This document shows, one piece after another, positions 1-12,229 of a stretch of DNA of 64,000 nucleotides. The DNA is taken from NCBI RefSeq assembly GCF_000002425.4, contig NC_037275.1:1514636-1578635 (forward strand). The letters run 5' to 3'. Each line of letters begins with the position of its first letter. Positions within the stretch are counted from its first letter, which is position 1. This stretch comes from Physcomitrium patens (Eukaryota > Streptophyta > Bryopsida > Funariales > Funariaceae). The notes below the pieces were generated by a model. That model was not told the origin of the DNA. It was given only the letters and a program-made list of their open reading frames with translations, and ran no database searches. The position numbers were made by a program, and so were the translations under genes.

Positions 1-950
1 ATAGACACCCTTTTAATTCTTCAATCACAGACGTAACTTCGATTTCACAAAACAGTCAAGAATAATCACACCCACTTCATTAAAAATCCCAATTCACCAT
101 TACAACACTGACTTTAGCAACTATTGCCTCAGTCTTCCCAAAACCCTATGAAGAAAAAAAATCCAATTCTCTATCTTTTTTCCCCTTTCCAAAGCATGAA
201 GCTAGCTCTCCGATCCTTCAAAACCCCTCAAAACCTCATTCTCTCCCCTCAAAAACCTTAACCTATTCTCCCCTTTAACCCTAATTCTCTCCTCTCTCAA
301 ATCCTAGCCTCTGAATTTCTTCAATCTTCCATCTTGGATCCGGAATTGGCTCCCGCCGTCAGAGCTTTCTCCTCCATTTTTACCTTTAAGAGATCCTTTT
401 ACCGAAAACAACGTTCTCTAAAACGGCACAAAGAACAGGACAGCCTGAAACAGAATCAAAACCCCGTAATCGGGACCACATTGAGTCGCCCGACCAATTC
501 AGGTTTCATATTGGCTAAGAGGCTCGTAGTAAGACCTAGATGTTCCCGCAATTGGACCGCATTGGGTTGCTTGCTTAATTCAGGTCTCATATTGGGTAAG
601 ACCTGGATTGGATGTCTTGAAATTAGATTGCATTGGATTGCCCAACCAATTTTAAGTTTCATATTGGGTAAGAGGGCCCAGATTGGATGTCTTGAAATTG
701 GATCCAATTGGCTCTTCGAATCAGGCTCACCTGTCATTGAATTGGTCCTTCCCCTTTCTGCTGACTCCCGTTATTGGAATCGAATAGAGCATTTCAATAT
801 GCCCCGGCTGATTGTAACAGGGTGACTGAACCTGACCACTCAGTATTTGCACTAGAATTGGTTGTTGCTCCCAATATTCAAGGTAACTGAATATTAATAA
901 AAGTCCCCTTTTTTTATATTTTCATAGTATACTCGTGTTACAACACGACA
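1..950 (-). repeat. B-family LTR, partial (runs off the window)
   Basis: Reverse-complement copy of the LTR seen at 42105-43447 and 49430-50773. The terminal TGTCGTGTTGTAACACGAG lies at the right edge (reading leftwards from 950), and the left part of the LTR is outside the window. The middle carries the same imperfect tandem repeat as the other B LTRs. It is flanked on the right by ACGT (951-954) and lies inside the chromovirus copy A2. Whether a full element or a solo LTR lies beyond the window cannot be told. Confidence 0.85.
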
Positions 951-954
951 ACGT
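951..954. other. Likely target-site copy ACGT beside the B-type LTR
   Basis: ACGT directly follows the LTR terminus. The homologous uninterrupted site in element A (near 25638) reads CCACGTGTC, so the insertion hit an ACGT core in the A2 integrase region. The partner copy would be left of the window. Confidence 0.6.
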
Positions 955-2080
955 GAAATACAAGGTAGATCTTTATAGAGTCTAGTAGATGTAATTGATA
1001 AGCAACAAGATTGATTTATTCACAAATAGAAAAAGGTCGCAGCCTATAATAGTCCAACTTATCACAAGGACGAATAGTCTTAATATTATGACAAAGTAAC
1101 CATACCTTGTCACCTATGTTGAATTGTGGTTACTCCTGCGATAGGCATCCGCATTGGTCTTTTGCCATCTTTAAACTTCTTTTGATTATATCTTCATTGT
1201 TGGAGGTAGCTTTGACAAATGATTTGCTAAATCTTCCGTCACAAGATTATCAACTTTTAAAAAGTCAAAAGTATCAAGTCATGGATGATAATCGTAATTA
1301 ACAAAAAAAGATGTTTCTTGAATAGAAAAATATACTGAATTATTATATGCAGACTTTATCAATGGCAAAAAAGTTGTCCAATCATCATGATGATAGTTGA
1401 TAGTACACCTCAAATACTACTCTAAAATTTGATTCACCAGTCCTGTTTGCCTATTAATTTGAAGATGAAAAGTTGAAGAAAGCTTCATATCCATCTTTAG
1501 AATCTTGAATAAGATTCTTTAAAATCTAGATACAAATTGAGTCTCCTTATCCAATATAATATCTTTTAGAAATCTACAATAGCAATAGATATTGTCAATA
1601 AAAAACTTAGTTCTTTCTTCACCTGAAATAGATTTTATACATGGTACAAAATATATCATTTTGGTGAAGCGATCTATAATTAAAAATATGGAATCATATA
1701 AACTTGAGACTGGAAGATTTGTGATAAAATCCATAGAAATAGAAGACCATGGTTGTTGTGGATAGGTAATAATTGAAGCAGTCCATAAGGTCTATAGCAA
1801 GGAATTTTGGATCTTGAATAAGTATCATATGATTGTACTAAGTCTTTAATTACTTTTCACATTTTTGGCGACCAAAATCCTTTAGATATAAGTTCTAAAG
1901 TCTTATTGTATCCAAAATATCATGTTACTAGAAAGTCATGATGTGCTTGAAGAATACATAAACATGCTTCTTCTTTTGGAACATATAGGCATCCTTCGAA
2001 TTAGAGAAGATTATTCTTGAACTCAGTCTTTGAAATATTATGAGACTTTAAAGAAAGATTCTTGATATCATGAACAAGAA
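955..2080 (-). pseudogene. A2 integrase remnant
   Basis: The minus strand at about 1519-1734 gives MDFITNLP, DRFTKM and TQFVSRF, matching the integrase core of element A (around 24858-25070). The rest of the span aligns at DNA level to A's integrase but is not open. In the live family this enzyme would insert the cDNA into the chromosome. Here it is a decayed fossil with multiple breaks, cut at its C-terminal side by the B-type LTR. Confidence 0.8.
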
Positions 2081-2229
2081 GATTAGAGGACATATTTAAT
2101 TAAATTTGCTTAATTAAGGTTGAATCAATTGTCAATATTGATTTTATTGTTCAAAGATGAAGATACTTGGGCTTCAAGAGAATCATTCTTTGTTGATCAA
2201 AAGATGCATCTCCTTCTTGTGATGCAAGA

Positions 2230-3840
2230 TAAGAATGTCTAGAAAGGGCATGTAATAGACCTTGTTATTTTTTGGCTCAATAAATGATCTTGAAGTTGAA
2301 TTTGGATAAAGACATGTTCCAATGAGCTTGACGACAATCGAAAATACATATTGACATGAAGTACTCGAGATTCTTATGATACATATATATCATAAATAGA
2401 CTTGAAGTACCTTCTAGATAATGATGCCATTCTTAAAATGAATCTTCAATTACAAAGAGCTCTTTATCATGGATCTCATAATTAATTTTGATTGCTGAAA
2501 ATTTCCTGGAATGAAAAGCTACTAGATATAATTTATCATCTGTTCCCATTTGTGACAATACGATACTCATAGCAAAGTTTGATGTTTTTGTTTCTATAAA
2601 AAATACCTTGAAAAAGTTGAGGCAATACAAGATTGGTGCAAAAGTAAATTCTTTTTTTTAAAGCATCAAATGATGCTTTTGCTTCTTTATTCTACTTAAG
2701 TTTTTTTTTACAAGTCAAATGTGTAAGTAGAGTTGCAACTTGAGAAAATTTCTTCATGAAGATTTGATAGTAATTAAAAAATCTAAAAAGTATTGTACAT
2801 CTTGTATTGTTCTTAAAATCTTTAAATCTATGATAGTTTGGACCTTCTTAGGATCCATCATAAGGCCTTTGTTGGAAATAATGTATCCTAAAAAGTCAAC
2901 TTGAGTAGTATAGAATACACACTTTTTCAACTTGGCATATAATCCTGCATCTTTAAGTTTTTATAAATTAAGTCGAATATAAAATTCATGTTTGTCTATG
3001 TTCTTAGAGTAGATTAGAAGTTCATATTTATCAGTTAATTCATTCTACGATAAGCTATAGATTGGTCCAAATAGTAATTGAGCTTTGTCTTGCAAATCAA
3101 TTGAATAATCACAAGGTCAATGCTTTGGAAGAATATTTTCATTCTTCTTTTCAAAAATATCTTAGAATTCTTTATATTAGCTAAAAATACCACTTGATGC
3201 TTTTTTACTAGTAGAAATGGACATAGTATATATAGCAAAAGATGATCTTTTTTTTTTGTAGCATGCATGAAAGCTCTCGCACCTACTTGTAAAGGTTTGG
3301 AAGTTTTAGACTTTTGTACTTCTACTTTGTTAACTTGTACTTGAAGTATACAATTAGAAAAGTTAAGGTTATAAAAAATCCAATCTATTTGAGGATTATA
3401 TTTTTTTAGCCACAATAATCCTAAAATAACCAGATTGGTGAGAGATCTTATTACATTAAATACTACTATACTTTTATGATCTTTAATTATTACATTTAAA
3501 GGAATAGTCTCATAGGTAATATTTCTAGAAGACAACAAACGACCCTCTATGACTTCTACATGTATAGATTTAATTTTTTTGAGTAAAGGTATTTTTTGAT
3601 TTTTGACAAAATCTTCATCTATAAAACAAGCTAAGGCTTCTGAATCTAATAAGGTAAGAACTTTGTGATTTTAAGGTCCTAAATGCACATCTATTTTAAA
3701 ATAAGATGAGGGATTTGAAGAGAAAATATGACCTCTACTAGGTATTGCACATGATTCTAGCCGCATGGTCTCTATTATAACTGGAGAAACTTGTTTATTG
3801 ACACATTATCTTTTTTGGTAATTGTACTCCTCATTTTGTA
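2230..3840 (-). pseudogene. A2 protease, reverse transcriptase and RNase H remnants
   Basis: Reading leftwards: a protease-like part at about 3270-3840 (LGLLWLKKYNPQIDW corresponds to [15 protein letters not shown] in element A), reverse transcriptase scraps at about 2650-3100, and an RNase H part at about 2433-2630 (FHSRKFSAIKINYEIHDKEL). All are recognisable only by comparison with element A. The region is heavily broken and AT-shifted, and is not expected to make a protein. Confidence 0.75.
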
Positions 3841-3849
3841 ATTGTATTG

Positions 3850-4640
3850 TGTAGAATAGATATTAATTCGTTTTTAAAAGATATTGATAAAATATATTAA
3901 TAATCCATATAATAAGAAATTCAAGAAGACGGATGAGTGATTTAGTTCTTAAAAGTGGTTAATTATAGAATTATGGTTAGAATTTGGAGAATCAGAGGAA
4001 AGTATATAAGAGTTGTAGAAGTTAATTAAGGTGCCAGACTGTGAGAGTCATAAGCTAAGGGCCATTGCTGTGATAGTGTGAGCCGGGGTAAGCTTGGTGC
4101 TACCTCTTTTCTTTTGTTTGTTATTTTCTTTGAATAAGAGGATTGAGAGTTTTTGAATATTGTGAAGTGAATTATGGAATGGAAATGTGATTGATATTAT
4201 TTGAGAAGAAGAAAGATTGAATGCTGAAATCTGATTGTAGTTCAGTAGAGAGAATGAGTTTGTGTTTGTGTGAAACACTGTAATTTGAATGGCAGTTCTG
4301 TGCGAAGAATTCCAGTGATTGGAATGAGGGTAATTGTGTGCTGAAAGTTGTGAGGGCACAATATTACAGTTAGAGATTATGAGGGTGAATATATTGGTGG
4401 AAATAGCAGTTATTAGTATGACTGAATTGTTGTAAGGAAGAAACCGATAAGGTGAAGGAAGAGATTATAGTTTCCTTGTGTATTCAGATATTGGAAATAG
4501 AGATGATACATTTAGGAGGTAATTGATTGTGTGACCCTAACGTGAACGCTTAAGCAACTAGTCATTCTCCGTGTTCGAATTTCCCTATACGGATTTATGT
4601 TGGGAGGTTTCTTCTGGAATAAATAAAACAAGCAATCACA
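3850..4640 (+). repeat. C1 5' LTR
   Basis: Starts TGTAGAATAG and ends CAATCACA. Matches 9254-10044 end to end. Confidence 0.9.
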
Positions 4641-4643
4641 TTT

Positions 4644-4659
4644 TGGTACCACTGCAGAG
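4644..4659 (+). other. C1 primer-binding site
   Basis: TGGTACCACTGCAGAG begins four bases after the 5' LTR. The leading TGG fits pairing with a tRNA CCA end, but I cannot name the tRNA. It differs from the primer sites of families A and B/D. Confidence 0.6.
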
Positions 4660-4752
4660 AGTGATAATAGCTTTGAGTGTTAGGAATTAATTACCAAGCA
4701 TGTGAGAAAATTGGCAATGGAAGACGATTTCAGTAGTATTTGAAGCAAGATT

Positions 4753-6850
4753 ATGGTTAATAAGAATGAGAGCATTGCATCAAGGAAAATAAATCAGTTG
4801 AGAGAAAGACAGGGAAGAGTGCAAGGAAGGAACTTGCTTAGAGAGGAGAAAGAACGTAATCTTAAAAGGAAGCATCGACAAAATTGGATTAAACCATGGT
4901 TGCAAGCTTATCGGCGCATCCAAACATATCAAGAATTGGAGAGACTGTTAATTCTACAGTCATATGTACCATTAGAAAAATTACCAAGAACACTCGCGGA
5001 AAATTTTGTTAACATTCCAGAGGAAATCTGAAGGCCGTTAACTAAAAGAGAAGGAGGCATAGAAGAATTTGGTATTCCATTGGGTATTTTTTTAATAGGA
5101 GATACCACTGAAAGGAGCAATAGTGGCTCTTTAGATTGATACAAATTGGTCGCCAATAAAGATAACTATATTATATTTCAAAATCTGATGTTTTCACCTA
5201 TAATTCAAATAATAAAACTAATTGTGGAAAATAACAGTAAATCGAGGAGTATTGAGAGCTTGAAAATTAGAATAAGAGAAAGCAGAGATTATTTTAAAAT
5301 GGAGTTTAGTAGAACAAGAAATTCAATGGCATCAGTAGGACCAACTGTTTCGATTGCAGTACAAATGGGTACAGTAGGCGATCGTACAACTAGAGTCATG
5401 CCACTACTTAATTTTTGGAGATTTTTGGGTGTGGATCCCGATCAATGTTTGTCTCAATTTCTTACAGCATGTGTAGTTAATAATGGCAGAACTGAAGATA
5501 TTTGGTTAAGATGGCTGCTAGCGACATTGAAAGATACAGCGTTTGATTGGTATAACCACCAACCTGTGGGACAATTTATCAGTTGGGAGGTATTGAAAAA
5601 TATATTTTTAGCCTATTTTTGACCAATTGGTTTTGAAGAACGTCTTAGAGAAAAATTAATGACCAGAAGAATGATACCAAAGAAAGCAGTACAGTTATAT
5701 TATGGTTGTATAGGAGATATACTTCGAAAATGGCCAAATAACCAAATGTCGGAATCGTTTGTGTTGTCCATATTGGTTAATGGACTACACCCACCAGAAT
5801 TGAAGATGTTTGTAAAGGAGGCCCAATCAGCCACCATTGCATCATTTCTTGAGCGAGCAAAAGTATGAGAGGAATGTCACTATGACTAGAATTTAACAGT
5901 TGGAGCCATGATGATTCCATCTCAAGGAAGTTATTAAATGACAAATTGGAATGACGCATCGGAAAGTTATCTGGGAAGGAATGATTATAGTACAATTCCA
6001 TAGGGAATAGTGGATGCCGTTCCATTGCAAGCTGTACCACCATCATCATCACACCCGTATGTGCCTTATTCTGCGTATCAAAAATCAATACCTACAAAAG
6101 AATTATCAAATGCATTAATATCAAGAGATTCCAATGAATCATTGCTATTAACATTGACAAAAAAAATGGATGAATTGGCTGTGAATCTGGCCAAGGATAA
6201 AGAAAAAAAGTATAAATCAACCAATATGCATCCCAATGTCTTGTGCAGCAATTGTAAGGGATAAGGTCATTTAGTAACAAAATGTCCTTCACCTCCCCAA
6301 ATGACTGTACAATGTACCTTTTGCGAAGGCAAGTATATTATCATCAACAGTTAGAATTTACAAAAGCAATAACAACTCAGTCACTAGATAATGACTCAAC
6401 CAACTTTGTGGGATGTCAATTAAGTACAAACGAATAATAGGTTTGGCTGGAATGAAAATCGAGCAAATAAACAAAACAGAAATTATTCCAATTTCCTAAA
6501 CTCTAAATTTCACGAGGAAAGTGTATCCAATATTCATGGATTGGCGATGAATCAACTAGGATACCATCAATATCTATCCATGACAAAGCCAATACTAGAG
6601 TCTATAGTAACAATGGGTCAACCAAGATCCTTTACTCATCTAACATGGAACAGACCTAGCTGTTATATACCAATAAAGACACCTAATATCCCTGAAGGAG
6701 TTGGCAGGAGACCACTTTGTTGCTATCGTTGCAGAGAAATTAGACATTATGTGAGTGAATGTTCTAATCCAAGGGCCAGTGATGACTATGCTCTAATATG
6801 TGGAAATTGTAAGCAGTCTAGTCACACTTATCATTAGTGTAATGCACCCT
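4753..6850 (+). pseudogene. C1 gag region
   Basis: This would encode the structural nucleocapsid polyprotein. A basic N-terminal stretch (4753-5030) is followed by a capsid-like helical part at about 5330-5870 (VSIAVQMGTVGD, DTAFDWYNHQP, LREKLM). Two cysteine-rich segments follow: CSNCKG near 6240 and a CX2CX4HX4C-type knuckle CYRCREIRHYVSEC near 6722, with a third cysteine pair near 6800. The homologous region of C2 lies at about 53200-55080 on the opposite strand. Broken in several places, but long open stretches remain. Confidence 0.75.
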
Positions 6851-7002
6851 TTAATTATAATAACCGAGACCAGCAAATACAAATAAGCCAACCGACGGAG
6901 GACAAAGGCCTTGTTCAATGAGACTCACCAGTACATCGTGTCGAGGTGGTGAACGTAGTGCTTACCAGAGGCCAACAAAAAGACAAGAATCTAATTTAGG
7001 AC

Positions 7003-7935
7003 ATGGATGAAAGAATTGTAGGAGAGCAAGTAGCACCATCCATAGGGCTAAATGAACCAATATCAGTATTGGGACGTATCCCAATATTGAGACCTCAACA
7101 GAATGAGGAATCCAATTCGGTTCTACGTGCCACTTTACCGAGACCATCTAATCCAAGTCCTGTTACGAGCTTTGTACCTAGTATGAGACCTGACTCGGTG
7201 GCACAACCCAATGAGGTCCCAATTATGGAGGCTTCAATTTCGTTCCAAGTACTTTTGATCTCTATGGAGTTCCGAGAAACATCCTATCTGTAGAAAGATC
7301 TTCTGGAGGGCGAGAATTCTAAAAAAGCTCCGGCAGCTATTCCAATTTCGAGTCCAGGGTGGAAGAATATCTTATCGTATGGAGTAAAATCGAAACCAAT
7401 GAAATGCAAAAGAGCATTGAGAATTACTCTCAGTATGGAACTCTACGATATTCTGAAGGATTTGGATGTTATTCAACCTTCAATTACAATGAAGCAACTT
7501 TTGGCTATAGCACCAAAATATCGATCTACATTGAATTCAACATTAATACGACGAAGATCTCGCACTAAAGAAATTCATGAAGTTAGCTTAAATCCAGATC
7601 CGAGAGCACCAACAATCGATGCATCAATCGATGGTGTTTTAATTCCAGGGGTATAAGTCGATGGTGGCTCTAGTGTGAATTTAATGAATGCGGATATAAT
7701 AGAGGACTTAGATCTAAAGCAATTGCTACCTACGACATTGATATTGCGAATGGCAGATTATAGTCGGGTAAAGCCAATGGGAATCTTTTGCAATATTGCC
7801 ATTGTAATCATGGAATTGACATACAAAATCGATTATATTGTATTTCGATTACAAAGTTTTACATTATCGTATCCCATTTTATTGGGTAGACCTTGGCTTT
7901 ATCAAGCCAAAACTAAGAACGATTAGGGCCAAGGC
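7003..7935 (+). pseudogene. C1 gag-pol linker and protease region
   Basis: A proline- and asparagine-rich linker at 7003-7290 (PSILRPQQ-like and MRPDSVAQPNEVP stretches) precedes an aspartic-protease-like domain at about 7640-7920, with the signature DGGSSVNLMN near 7662 and the C-terminal LGRPWLYQAK near 7885. The protease of this family cuts the Gag-Pol polyprotein. C2 carries the same block at about 52090-53000, minus strand. The linker resembles the tandem repeat inside B-family LTRs (see findings). Fossil with several breaks. Confidence 0.7.
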
Positions 7936-8469
7936 ATATTGACAAGTGGAAAAGGCCATGATCAGATTGTTCTATAGATGTATTCGATACAATATCATAG
8001 AGAAATTCAATTGCTAGAATCAGAATTTACATCGGACAACGAGAGTCAATCGATTGAGGCAGATGATGATGCTATAGGTTCACCACAATTTGGAGTAGGA
8101 CAAAATACTTCAACAGCTAAGGCAAGAGTCTACCAATGTAGAAGTCCCGGTGAATATTTACTGCATGAGGAGGATGCAACTAACTCAGATCATGCTATTG
8201 CTGAATGGATAAACAATCCCACAGTAAATAGAGTCAGCACATTGGAAACAGATTTGGGTGATTTCCATATGTCGGATAATACAAGATATTCAGATCAGGA
8301 GAAGATGATTAAATCAGAGGTTGTTGAGGACCCTATGTGTCAATCTATTAACCTGGGCACCAACGAAATGCCACAGCTAATTAAAATATATGTCAATATT
8401 ATCGATATAGAATTGAATGCTTGAAAATAATTTATTGTGTATCACAAATCTGCCTTTGCGTGGTAGTAT

Positions 8470-8790
8470 GCAGATTTGAAAGGGATTCCAGTCAACGTAT
8501 GTGAGCACCAGATTATTTTGGAGGAGGATATTACGCCAGTTCGTCAAAGACAACACCGGCTTAACTCAAAATATTCTCTTTTAAAGAAAGAGAAATTGGA
8601 TAAACTTCTCGACATGGATTTTATTTATCCTGTTCTGCATAGTACATGGATGTCGCCAATCGTGATGGTACCGAAGAAGAATGGAAAAATCAGGATATGT
8701 CAGGATTTTTGGAAACTTAATGCGGCCATCAAGAAAGATTACTTCTCATTACTTTTCACGGACAGTATGGGTAATATGTTGTCATTATCA
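8470..8790 (+). pseudogene. C1 reverse transcriptase, N-terminal part
   Basis: Recognisable motifs are GIPVNVCEHQI, LNSKYSLLKKE, DFIYPV, SPIVMVPKKNGKIRICQDF and AAIKKDYFSL, the N-terminal third of a plant-type Gypsy reverse transcriptase. The equivalent in C2 is 51300-51570 (minus). The catalytic core is not found in this copy. Confidence 0.8.
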
Positions 8791-8939
8791 CCAAGTAGTA
8801 AAAGAATAGGAGTGGGGCACCAGTTAAAGTCATTTTGTGGTGTTGTTTTGGGTTGGCTAGAGTGCCATTTTTTTATATTTCTTGTGTTTTCGAGAGTAGT
8901 AGTTTGAGTTAAGAGTTAACAGTGAGGAGCTGATTATAA

Positions 8940-9134
8940 GTGTCGATTGAAGATATTTCAGAATGGATGAGTCAACAGCAACAACTAGAAGCTAAAGATG
9001 CCAAAATCCTCCAATTAGAAGCTCAGGTTCGAGAATTGAGAGTGTATAATGAAGATTTAACAGCTCAGTTAAGGGCAGAGATTCAAGACGAGTCGGAGGA
9101 AGAAGATATAGTATTGGAACAAGACCAAATGTAG
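8940..9134 (+). CDS. Short coiled-coil frame upstream of the C1 3' LTR (accessory ORF remnant)
   Basis: A 64-codon open frame starting MSIED (the codon before the ATG-like start is GTG TCG, so the exact start is uncertain) and dominated by heptad-like leucine and glutamine spacing (ILQLEAQVRELRVYNEDL), ending in an acidic tail EDESEEEDI-like. It sits between the pol remnant and the 3' LTR. Its upstream leader (GGAGTGGGGCAC near 8808) and first residues MSIE match the leader and start of the longer frame in C2 (34262-35000, minus). I infer an accessory reading frame of the C family. Function unknown; a coiled coil suggests oligomerisation. Confidence 0.5.
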   Translation: MSIEDISEWMSQQQQLEAKDAKILQLEAQVRELRVYNEDLTAQLRAEIQDESEEEDIVLEQDQM

Positions 9135-9253
9135 CAAGCACCAGAAATCGAAGAGATTGAACAATCCAGTTAAAAAAAAAAAAGAAAGAAAGATTGGTTT
9201 TTGTTTATCAATACTGTGTTTGCGAGGACGCTGCATAGATAGGAGTGGAGCTA

Positions 9254-10044
9254 TATAGAATAGATATTAATTCGTTTCTGAAAGATATTGGTAAAATATA
9301 TTAATAGTCTATATAACAGGAAATTCAGGAGGACGGATGAGTGATTTAGTTCTTAAAAGTAGTTAATTACAGAATTATGGTTAGAATCTAAAAAATCAAG
9401 AAAAAGTATATAGGAGTTGTAGAAGTTAATTAAGGTGCCAGACTGTGAGAGCCGTAAGCCGAGGACCATCGCTGTGATAGTGTGAGCTGGGGTAAGCTTG
9501 GTGCTACGTCTTTTCTTTTGTTTGTTATTTTCTTTAAATAAGAGGATTGAAAGTTTTTGAATATTGTGAAGTGAATTATGGAATGGAAATGTGATTGATA
9601 TTATTTGAGAAGAAGAAAGATTGAATGCTGAAATCTGATTGTAGTTCAGTAGAGAGAATGAGTCTGTGTTTGTGTGAAACACTGTAATGTGAATGGCAAT
9701 TCTGTATGAAGAATTCCAGTGATTGGAATGAGGGTAATTGTGTGCTGAAAGTTGTGAGGGCGCAGTATTACAGTTAGAGATTATGAGGGTGAATATATTG
9801 GTGGAAATAGCAGTTGTTAGTATGACTGAATTGTTGTAAGGAAGAAATCGATAAGGTGAAGGAAGAGATTATAGTTTCCTTGTGTGTTCAGATATTGGAA
9901 ATAGAGATGATACATTTAGGAGGTAATTGATTGTGTGACCCTAACGTGAACGCTTAAGCAACTAGTCATTCTCCGTGTTCGAATCTCCTTATACGGGTTT
10001 ATGTTGGGAGGTTTCTTCTGGAATAATTAAAACAAACAATCACA
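9254..10044 (+). repeat. C1 3' LTR
   Basis: Direct copy of 3850-4640. Starts TATAGAATAG and ends CAATCACA. Confidence 0.9.
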
Positions 10045-10045
10045 C

Positions 10046-11070
10046 ATCGCTTCTTTGGACAATATTGAACAGTATGCTTAGCTTCTCCACAATATAAACA
10101 CAAATCTTTTTGGTGACATCAAGTCTTTTCCAATTCTGTGAGAGTTTTAAAATGTATCGTATCAATTTACATTGGTTTCGACTTTGATGAATACATTTTA
10201 GAAAACTTTGAAGTTATCGCCATTACTTGAGTTGTTCTTCTCCAGCCAAGTCTTTATTCAAATAATTGATTTTTGCATGTAATAGCTTGAGAAATAAATT
10301 ATTTAAAGATTTTATTTTTGGCATTGTTAATAAAAAATCTTTGATACTATCTTTTAATCCATATCAAAATTGATTGATGAAAGCTTTGTCATTTCAATCT
10401 ACATTGTAAGTAAACTTTTAGAATTCAATAGCATATATGGTGATTAATCATGATTCTTATCATAAGGATAAGAGTTTGAATTCAAATCATAATAGAGTCA
10501 TGAATTTTTTTTTATTAAAAGTATAAATCAAGAGAGAGTACTTTTTGATAGAAGTGTATTTATGAATCCAACTTGAGTAAATCCATCAAGATATTGAAAA
10601 GGATGTAACCTTAGATAGAACTTGACTTATTGCAAAAATCCTTGAAATTTTGATCTTGTTCGATCAAACTTCTCAAGCATACTAATTCTTGTCCCCGTCA
10701 TACTTGTAGAAGCAAAACTCCTTTGATTTGATTGTAAAGTTGATCTACTTGCTTCCTTCAATTACACAACTTCTTATTGCAAACTCTGTATTTCTTCCAT
10801 AGGTATAAGCATAATACTTCTATGATTCACATTAGAAATACATGAGATTTTTAGTCTAAGAATGTTGACAAGCTCATGAAGATGTGCAATAGTTACAAAT
10901 CTATTCTCACTTCTACTAGGTATAGCGTCTATAATCTTTTCTTCCATAAGAAACTCAATCAAATTCAAAAAGTTAAATTAGAGGAGGCTAATCTACAACC
11001 TCTAATAAAAATTTCCACAAACAATGATAATCTACTTTCTTTAAGAAAAAATTAGTGTTAAAAAATAAGA
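10046..11070 (-). pseudogene. A2 gag remnant
   Basis: Resumes the A2 sequence at the zinc-knuckle region (FFGQY-like, opposite-strand match to CLYCGEPKHSAQHC of element A) and continues through capsid to the start of gag near 10970. Short open stretches survive (for example 10774-10968). Many breaks. This would have been the nucleocapsid protein. Confidence 0.7.
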
Positions 11071-11095
11071 TTTTTTTTTTTTTTTTTTTTTTTTT
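11071..11095. repeat. Poly-T tract, 25 bp
   Basis: Uninterrupted run of T in the leader of A2 (A-run on the element strand). Confidence 0.95.
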
Positions 11096-11200
11096 CAAAA
11101 GGTGGATAGTCCACAATCTTCAAAACACAACAATAGAAGTGAGGTAATCTACTCACTTCTAAAATAAGACAAGAATACTATGTTAGCACTCTTGTCAAAC

Positions 11201-11749
11201 TGTCAGGGATATGAATCTCAAAGAAAGAAAATCCTTGATATACTCTTGTATCACTGAAAAGAACTAGAAAGTCATTCAAAAGGTAATGTAATATTAACTA
11301 GAAGGGCTATTGCCAAAAACAAGAAGACTAGAAAGTCTTAAAACAAGACTAAGGATTAGAACAGTATTGACAAGAATGAAGAAGGCTTCACTCTTGCCTC
11401 CACATATACTCTTAACTATGAGTTATGTGGCAATGTCTTATAGGACTTCCAAAACATGTTGACTTTACTAGCGACTTGTCTTCACTTGCAAGGCAAGTTA
11501 TCTATGTATGCGCCACATGGTTAGCTTGTTCCACAAGCTATTATGTAGAATTAACTTGTTCTTCAAGCTACCAACATGTGGTTAACTTATTGGAAAAGTT
11601 TTTGACCTACAAACACATCTAAAGTCAATATCGCATTGATCTAATTTCTAAGAAGCTTCACTAAAAGACTTTATGAAATTAATCTATATTAACCTACTTC
11701 TACCTAATCATATAAGTAATTATTGAAATAAAAGTATATGTTTGTGACA
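11201..11749 (-). repeat. A2 5' LTR
   Basis: Reverse complement of the A LTR (20643-21194): TGTCAGGG at the left edge and TGTGACA at the right edge. Shares the internal leader with paired direct motifs around GTTAGCTTG and CTTCACTCTTG. Confidence 0.88.
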
Positions 11750-12229
11750 CTACATTAGCTATTAATCCTTCTATTTTCTAGTAGTAAAATCAATATTTTT
11801 ATATTTTTGACTTCACCATGGTATTTAAAAAATATCCAATTAGCCTAAGAATCTTATGTGGCCTTCAAATCTTACTCTATTTTTTCATAATAGCTTCCAA
11901 AGTAATAAAATTTATTTTTACCAAAGTCTTCGAAATTGCTATAAAAATTTCTATAATGGTTCTATAATACTAATATCAGTTTAAGAATATAATTTCCTAT
12001 CTTAATGATTTTTTGAAGCAATAAAATCAATTTAAATCTACTATAAATCTTACTCTCTATATAACTAAAAAGACATAAGGTTCTTTCTCATACTTCTTCT
12101 AACTACTAGCTAATATTTTTAGTTTTTTATAAGTTATATGTATAGATAAAAGGCCAATATAAATATTGAACTTAATAAGAATACCAAATATGTCTTGGCA
12201 TTTTTTGCCCTACTCAAAATTCAACACTT

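Larger units (their letters stand above)
3850..10044 (+). mobile_element. C1: non-chromodomain Ty3/Gypsy element nested in A2
   Basis: Bounded by two direct LTRs of about 791 bp (3850-4640 and 9254-10044) that differ by roughly 5% when read by eye. Parts in order: primer site, gag, protease, the first part of reverse transcriptase, then a short coiled-coil frame just before the 3' LTR. RNase H and integrase are not recognisable in this copy. The flanking ATTG (3846-3849) and ATCG (10046-10049) look like a decayed 4-bp target duplication, and the outer sequences rejoin within A2. Broken, with well over ten interruptions. Confidence 0.9.
955..11749 (-). mobile_element. A2: Ty3/Gypsy chromovirus fossil, interrupted by C1
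   Basis: A minus-strand relative of element A. Reading leftwards from its 5' LTR (11201-11749) come gag (about 10046-11070), the insertion C1 (3850-10044), then protease, reverse transcriptase, RNase H and integrase remnants down to 955, where a B-type LTR cuts it. Sequence on both sides of C1 aligns to one continuous stretch around the zinc-knuckle region of element A. It is badly broken, with many interruptions in every domain, and clearly older than element A. The chromodomain end is not in the window. Confidence 0.85.

Noticed and set aside
334-825. Open stretch of about 160 codons on the plus strand
   Set aside because: It lies within the B-type LTR, antisense to it. Openness follows from the LTR tandem repeat, not from a gene.
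4048-4359. Minus-strand open stretch of about 100 codons, repeated at 9353-9682
   Set aside because: Both lie at the same place in the two C1 LTRs, antisense; the repetition comes from the LTR pair.
11071-11095. Poly-T tracts (also 30240-30266 and 55902-55938) as reverse-oriented LINE/SINE tails
   Set aside because: No reverse-transcriptase or tRNA-derived body and no flanking duplication beside them.
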